Shown: piece by piece, positions 6,404 to 9,463 of the stretch
Layout of the letters: each line of letters begins with the position of its first letter
Position numbering within the stretch: position 1 is the stretch's first letter
NCBI GenBank assembly: GCA_046756245.1
Contig: JBHHVZ010000103.1
Coordinates: 1 to 9,463, forward strand
Length of the DNA: 9,463 bases
Source of the DNA: G021776435 sp046756245
GTDB lineage: Bacteria; Pseudomonadota; Alphaproteobacteria; Caulobacterales; Parvularculaceae
Direction: 5' to 3'
Notes under the pieces: generated by a model
Database searches by the model: none
The model's input: the letters and a program-made list of their open reading frames with translations, nothing else
Told to the model about the DNA's origin: nothing
Made by a program: the position numbers and the translations under genes

Positions 6404-6871
6404 CTAGAGCGACTCGCCGTTTTCGCGGCGAGGGGGAAGCCATTGGCCGTCTTTCTTGGCCATCACCATATCGACGTCAGGATCGGTGTAACGGCAGGGT
6501 TCGTTCATCGCGCGCGTTCCCGCTTCCAGAATGACGGCGTCCTTGCCTGACTGGTTCACGAGATGGTGGCCGTTTGCGACGCTCGCCTTGAACGCCGCCG
6601 CGTCGCCCTCGCGCAGGACCGTTTCGCCGTCGTCCTCGATCAGCATGACTTCGCCCTCGAGCACGTAAATGAACTCGTCTTCCGCCTCATGCCAGTGACG
6701 GTGGGCTGAGGCGGCGCCGGGACGCAGCCGGGTCAGGTTGACGCCGAACTGGTCGAGGCCGCCGGCGTCGCCGAGCCGCTGCTTGGCGCGGTCTTCGACA
6801 ATGCGCGCATAATCGCCGGGATAGATCGTTCCCGAGCGTACAGGCGTATTTGCGATGTCGATTTTAGGCAT
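6404..6871 (-). CDS. Single-domain cupin protein
   Basis: A small cytosolic cupin of 155 residues, function unassigned. The first cupin motif is PGAASAHRHWHxxxxEF, giving probable metal ligands H59, H61 and E66. The second motif, around GHHLVN, supplies H102 or H103, with N106 closing the motif. The proline usual in motif 2 is replaced. The C-terminal tail, after about 120, contains Y-x-D-PDVDMVM and a proline/charge-rich end. The ATG at 6871 is preceded by AAGGGAG, 10 bases upstream. The gene is antisense to the flanking dap genes: convergent with dapD, divergent from dapE. Related cupins include sugar epimerase-like, oxygenase-like and non-enzymatic binding proteins, and nothing visible decides between them. 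No helix-turn-helix is fused to it. Confidence 0.85.
   Translation of the reverse strand: MPKIDIANTPVRSGTIYPGDYARIVEDRAKQRLGDAGGLDQFGVNLTRLRPGAASAHRHWHEAEDEFIYVLEGEVMLIEDDGETVLREGDAAAFKASVANGHHLVNQSGKDAVILEAGTRAMNEPCRYTDPDVDMVMAKKDGQWLPPRRENGESL
6413..6432. terminator. Hairpin at the dapD/cupin convergent junction
   Basis: A perfect 7-bp inverted repeat (CTCGCCG 6413-6419 with CGGCGAG 6426-6432, loop TTTTCG) starts 15 bases after the dapD stop, inside the last codons of the cupin gene. No T-run follows on either strand. It might help end dapD transcripts or stabilise their 3' end, but it could simply reflect GC-rich coding sequence. Confidence 0.3.
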
Positions 6872-6901
6872 GGGACGAATACTCCCTTACGAGGAAGCTT
6901 C

Positions 6902-6930
6902 TTGTTAGGGCGCCGCCGCTAGTCTACCAA
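6902..6930 (+). promoter_or_regulatory. Tentative promoter of dapE in the divergent gap
   Basis: The 65-base gap between the cupin gene and dapE must hold dapE's promoter unless transcription reads through from dapD. TTGTTA (6902-6907) and TACCAA (6925-6930) are 17 bases apart, but the second matches only three of six consensus bases. A start 7 bases past it would fall on the dapE ATG itself. This is a weak call. Confidence 0.2.
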
Positions 6931-6936
6931 GCCGCC

Positions 6937-8109
6937 ATGTCAGAGATCGATCCCGTCGAGCTTGCGCGCGCGCTCATCCGTCATCCGTCGGTCACCCCGG
7001 CCGATGCGCGCGCGCTTGATGCGCTTGAGGACGCGTTCGCCGCAATCGGATTCGCCTGCACGCGGCTGCGTTTCGAGGGCGACGGCGAAGCGCCGGTGGA
7101 CAATCTCTTCGCCCGGTTTGGCGAGGGCCGGCCGCATTTTTGCTACGCCGGCCATGCGGACACCGTGCCGGCGGGCGATGAGGCTGACTGGTCGGCGCCG
7201 CCGTTTGAGGGGATCGTGCGAGACGGCAGCCTCTGGGGGCGCGGCGCGGCCGACATGAAAGGCGCGCTCGCCGCATTCGCCGCCGCCGCCGAACGCGCCA
7301 TTTCCGCAGGCGCGGTCAAGGGTTCCTTAAGCCTGCTGATTACCGGCGACGAAGAAGGCCCCGCGATTAACGGCACGCGTAAAATGCTCGCCTGGTTGCG
7401 CGACGAGGGCGACACCATCGACCATTGCCTGGTCGGCGAGCCGACCAACCCGGTCGCAATGGGCGACATGGTCAAGGCCGGCCGGCGCGGCAGCCTTAAT
7501 TGCTGGCTGACCGTCGAAGGCAGGCAGGGGCATGTGGCTTATCCCGACGCCGCGCAGAATCCGATCCCCGCGCTCATGCGCAAGCTGCTGGTCTTAAGCG
7601 AAACGCCGCTCGATGACGGCTATGCGCGATTCCAGCCGTCAAGCATTCAGGTGACGGATATTCACATCGGCAACCCCGCCCATAACGTCATTCCGGCCCG
7701 CGCCACGGCGCGCTTCAATGTGCGTTTCAATCCGAACTGGAACGGCGCGACGCTCGACGCCTGGCTTACGGACAAACTCGACGCGCTCGCCGAACAGCTT
7801 GGCGTGCGCTACACGCTGAAGACCGTCCTTTCCGGCGAAGCTTTTCTGACGACGGACGACAGGTTCCTGAACCTTGTCGCCGATGCGGTTAAGGCGCGCA
7901 CGGGACGAACGCCGGAATTTTCCACATCCGGCGGCACGTCCGATGCGCGGTTCATCAAGGATTACGCGCCGGTGGTCGAGTTCGGCCTGGTCAGCGCGAC
8001 CATCCATCAAATCGACGAACACGCCGCTGTAGCCGACATCCAGGCGCTCGCCGATATCTATCAGGGCGTGCTGGAACGTTATTTTACGGCTTTCGGGGGC
8101 GCGTCATGA
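6937..8109 (+). CDS. dapE: Succinyl-diaminopimelate desuccinylase
   Basis: A cytosolic dizinc hydrolase of the M20/ArgE/DapE family that removes succinate from N-succinyl-LL-diaminopimelate, giving LL-diaminopimelate for lysine and cell-wall synthesis. The product is 390 residues, normal for the family. Metal and catalytic residues are all visible: H73 and D75 in GHADTVP, D106 in GRGAADMKG, E139-E140 in GDEEG, E168 in GEPT and H357 in TIHQIDE. The dimerisation domain spans about 180-295, with GRQGHVAYP at its start. The start at 6937 matches the family N terminus, but the 15 bases before it contain no Shine-Dalgarno sequence. Its stop overlaps the next gene's start by 4 bases (ATGA at 8106-8109). 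It works downstream of DapD in the same pathway, and the aminotransferase step between them is not in the window. Confidence 0.96.
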   Translation: MSEIDPVELARALIRHPSVTPADARALDALEDAFAAIGFACTRLRFEGDGEAPVDNLFARFGEGRPHFCYAGHADTVPAGDEADWSAPPFEGIVRDGSLWGRGAADMKGALAAFAAAAERAISAGAVKGSLSLLITGDEEGPAINGTRKMLAWLRDEGDTIDHCLVGEPTNPVAMGDMVKAGRRGSLNCWLTVEGRQGHVAYPDAAQNPIPALMRKLLVLSETPLDDGYARFQPSSIQVTDIHIGNPAHNVIPARATARFNVRFNPNWNGATLDAWLTDKLDALAEQLGVRYTLKTVLSGEAFLTTDDRFLNLVADAVKARTGRTPEFSTSGGTSDARFIKDYAPVVEFGLVSATIHQIDEHAAVADIQALADIYQGVLERYFTAFGGAS

Positions 8110-8723
8110 CCGGTCTCGACTACGCCGCCCGCAATCTCGCCGGCGCCTGGCGCATGGCCTGGGATATGTCCGGCTGGGAAGAGACTCTCGACCGGTCCGT
8201 CGACGGGGTGTTCCGCTCGTTCTGGGCGCTTGCGGCGGCGGCGCCGTTTTCGGTTCTGTCCTTCGCTTCGCTAAGACGGGCGGCGGACAGGATTTCCGAC
8301 TTTCCGGAACCGCCGCTTCTTGAGGCGCCGTTTCTTTTGATTATGGCGGCCGAACTTGTCGGTCTTTTTGTCGACTGGGGAATAAGCCTGTTTGCGCTCG
8401 TTATGATCGCCCGCGCGCTTAGCGCTCACAAAAATGTCGCTGCGCTGATTGTCGGATACAATTGGTCGCAGATTTACGCAATTGCTGTCCTGACAGCGCC
8501 GGTGACGGCGATGGGACTGACGGCGTCCACAAGTCTCGCCGCTGCGCTCTATATGCCGGCGGTCGCCTTCGCTATCGCTATTCTGGCGGGGGTATTGCGG
8601 CGCGCGTTGCCGCTTAATATAGGCATGACGATCGCAACGATTGTTTTGCTGACGCTGGTCGGCGTCATCGTCAATTCAGCGATCAACGGGTTTGCGCTGT
8701 TCGTCTATCAAGCGTTCTCATAG
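8106..8723 (+). CDS. Polytopic membrane protein of unknown function
   Basis: I do not recognise this 205-residue protein. It has an amphipathic, tryptophan-containing N-terminal stretch (1-36) and then about five likely membrane helices: roughly 38-56, 73-104 (possibly one long helix or a pair), 118-138, 143-163 and 172-203. A short loop with proline and acidic residues (62-73) follows the first. No catalytic motif or metal-binding cluster is evident. Its ATG overlaps the dapE stop in the sequence ATGA, which indicates translational coupling and the same transcript. Its 3' end runs 16 bases into truA on the opposite strand. Position suggests an inner-membrane role expressed with diaminopimelate synthesis, but that is inference from location only. 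Confidence 0.8.
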   Translation: MTGLDYAARNLAGAWRMAWDMSGWEETLDRSVDGVFRSFWALAAAAPFSVLSFASLRRAADRISDFPEPPLLEAPFLLIMAAELVGLFVDWGISLFALVMIARALSAHKNVAALIVGYNWSQIYAIAVLTAPVTAMGLTASTSLAAALYMPAVAFAIAILAGVLRRALPLNIGMTIATIVLLTLVGVIVNSAINGFALFVYQAFS

Positions 8724-9454
8724 TCGGCCCGAAGAAAGTAAAGCCCGCACGCGGGCGCCGTCGGTCCGCATGCCGAACGATCGCACGCTTCGAGCGCCTC
8801 CCTGATTCTGATTGGCTCCCACCGCCCGAGCCCCACTTGCGCGAGCGAACCAACAATCGCGCGCACCTGACTGTGCAGAAACGACGGCGCCGAACATTCA
8901 ATGACGACTTCCTCGCCGGCGCGTGTGACGGATAGGGCGCTCAGGGTTTTCACTGGCGACGCGGCCTGGCATTGCGCATCGCGAAAGGTCGAAAAATCGT
9001 GCTTGCCGACAAACGCCTGCGCGGCTTCGTGCATGGCGTCGGCGTCGAGCGGGCGGGCGAGCCGCCAGGCGCGTCCCTTTTCGAGCGCCAGCGGCGGTCG
9101 GCGATTGACGATCCGATAGCGATAATGCCGGGCGACGCAGGAAAACCGCGCGTGAAAGTCGTCCGAAACCGTCTTCGCCGACAGCACGGCGACCGGGGCC
9201 GGCTTCAGATGCTGGTTCAAAGCGTCGCGCACCACATTCGCCGGGTAATCTTTCGGCAGGTCCATGTGCGCGGCCATGGCGATCGCATGCACGCCGGCGT
9301 CCGTGCGGCCGGCGGCGTGGGCTGTGACTTTCTCGCCGCAGAGCGCTTCAGCGGCCGCCTCTAGCGCGGCCTGAACCGACGGTCCGTTCTCCTGCCGCTG
9401 CCAGCCGACAAACGGGCCGCCGTCATATTCGAGGATGAGCTTGCAGCGCGGCAT
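8708..9454 (-). CDS. truA: tRNA pseudouridine(38-40) synthase
   Basis: Converts uridines 38, 39 and 40 in the anticodon stem-loop of many tRNAs to pseudouridine; cytosolic homodimer. The product is 248 residues, a normal length. The N terminus (LILEYDGGPFVGWQRQ) is typical. The catalytic aspartate is D52 in AAGRTDAGVHA. HARFSCVARHYRYRI follows in the middle, and SFLHSQVRAIVG lies in the C-terminal half, with GPTAPACGLYFLRADY at the end. The ATG at 9454 gives the expected N terminus; only 9 bases of window remain upstream, so its ribosome binding site and promoter cannot be judged. It is convergent with the membrane protein gene, and its last five codons and stop overlap that gene's end. Confidence 0.96.
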   Translation of the reverse strand: MPRCKLILEYDGGPFVGWQRQENGPSVQAALEAAAEALCGEKVTAHAAGRTDAGVHAIAMAAHMDLPKDYPANVVRDALNQHLKPAPVAVLSAKTVSDDFHARFSCVARHYRYRIVNRRPPLALEKGRAWRLARPLDADAMHEAAQAFVGKHDFSTFRDAQCQAASPVKTLSALSVTRAGEEVVIECSAPSFLHSQVRAIVGSLAQVGLGRWEPIRIREALEACDRSACGPTAPACGLYFLRADYENA

Positions 9455-9463
9455 AAGACTAAA

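Noticed and set aside
1..9463. Defence island, prophage, CRISPR array or insertion sequence
   Set aside because: All genes resolve to housekeeping or envelope families with uniform composition; no transposase, integrase, spaced repeats or nuclease modules were seen.

Overview
The window reads as a core chromosomal segment of an alphaproteobacterium. The DNA is GC-rich with dense, short intergenic gaps. PriA, DapD, DapE and TruA all look alphaproteobacterial by eye, for instance the PriA 'VEHR' and 'ACGPGVE' stretches. The intergenic palindrome at the left end resembles repeats I know from Hyphomicrobiales-type genomes. I cannot assign an order or genus with confidence. Ten protein-coding genes are supported. 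I see no rRNA, tRNA, CRISPR array, insertion sequence or phage gene.

Left part (1-3725), all minus strand: priA, the replication-restart helicase, followed downstream by two tandem paralogous genes for small outer-membrane beta-barrel proteins of the acyloxyacyl hydrolase / PagL lipid A deacylase type. A dispersed-type palindromic repeat lies beyond the second of these, at the window edge. Divergent from priA on the plus strand is a run of three genes (3811-6398): an exported protein with two DUF1036 domains separated by a peptidoglycan-binding-like segment, a HAD-family pyrimidine 5'-nucleotidase, and dapD. The last has the clearest ribosome binding site in the window.

Right part: a minus-strand cupin gene (6404-6871) sits between dapD and dapE, ending only 5 bases from the dapD stop. 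It is divergent from dapE. dapE overlaps the start of a polytopic membrane protein gene by 4 bases, and that gene in turn overlaps the 3' end of convergent truA by 16 bases.

Functionally, dapD and dapE are two steps of the succinylase branch of meso-diaminopimelate/lysine synthesis, which feeds peptidoglycan. Several neighbours are also envelope-directed: the two lipid A deacylase-like barrels, the exported DUF1036 protein and the membrane protein. priA and truA are housekeeping genes of replication and tRNA modification.

There is no obviously new defence or mobile system here. The points most worth a second look are a PriA whose second zinc site has lost three of its four cysteines, the duplicated PagL-like genes with a shared extra cysteine pair, and the duplicated four-cysteine DUF1036 architecture.
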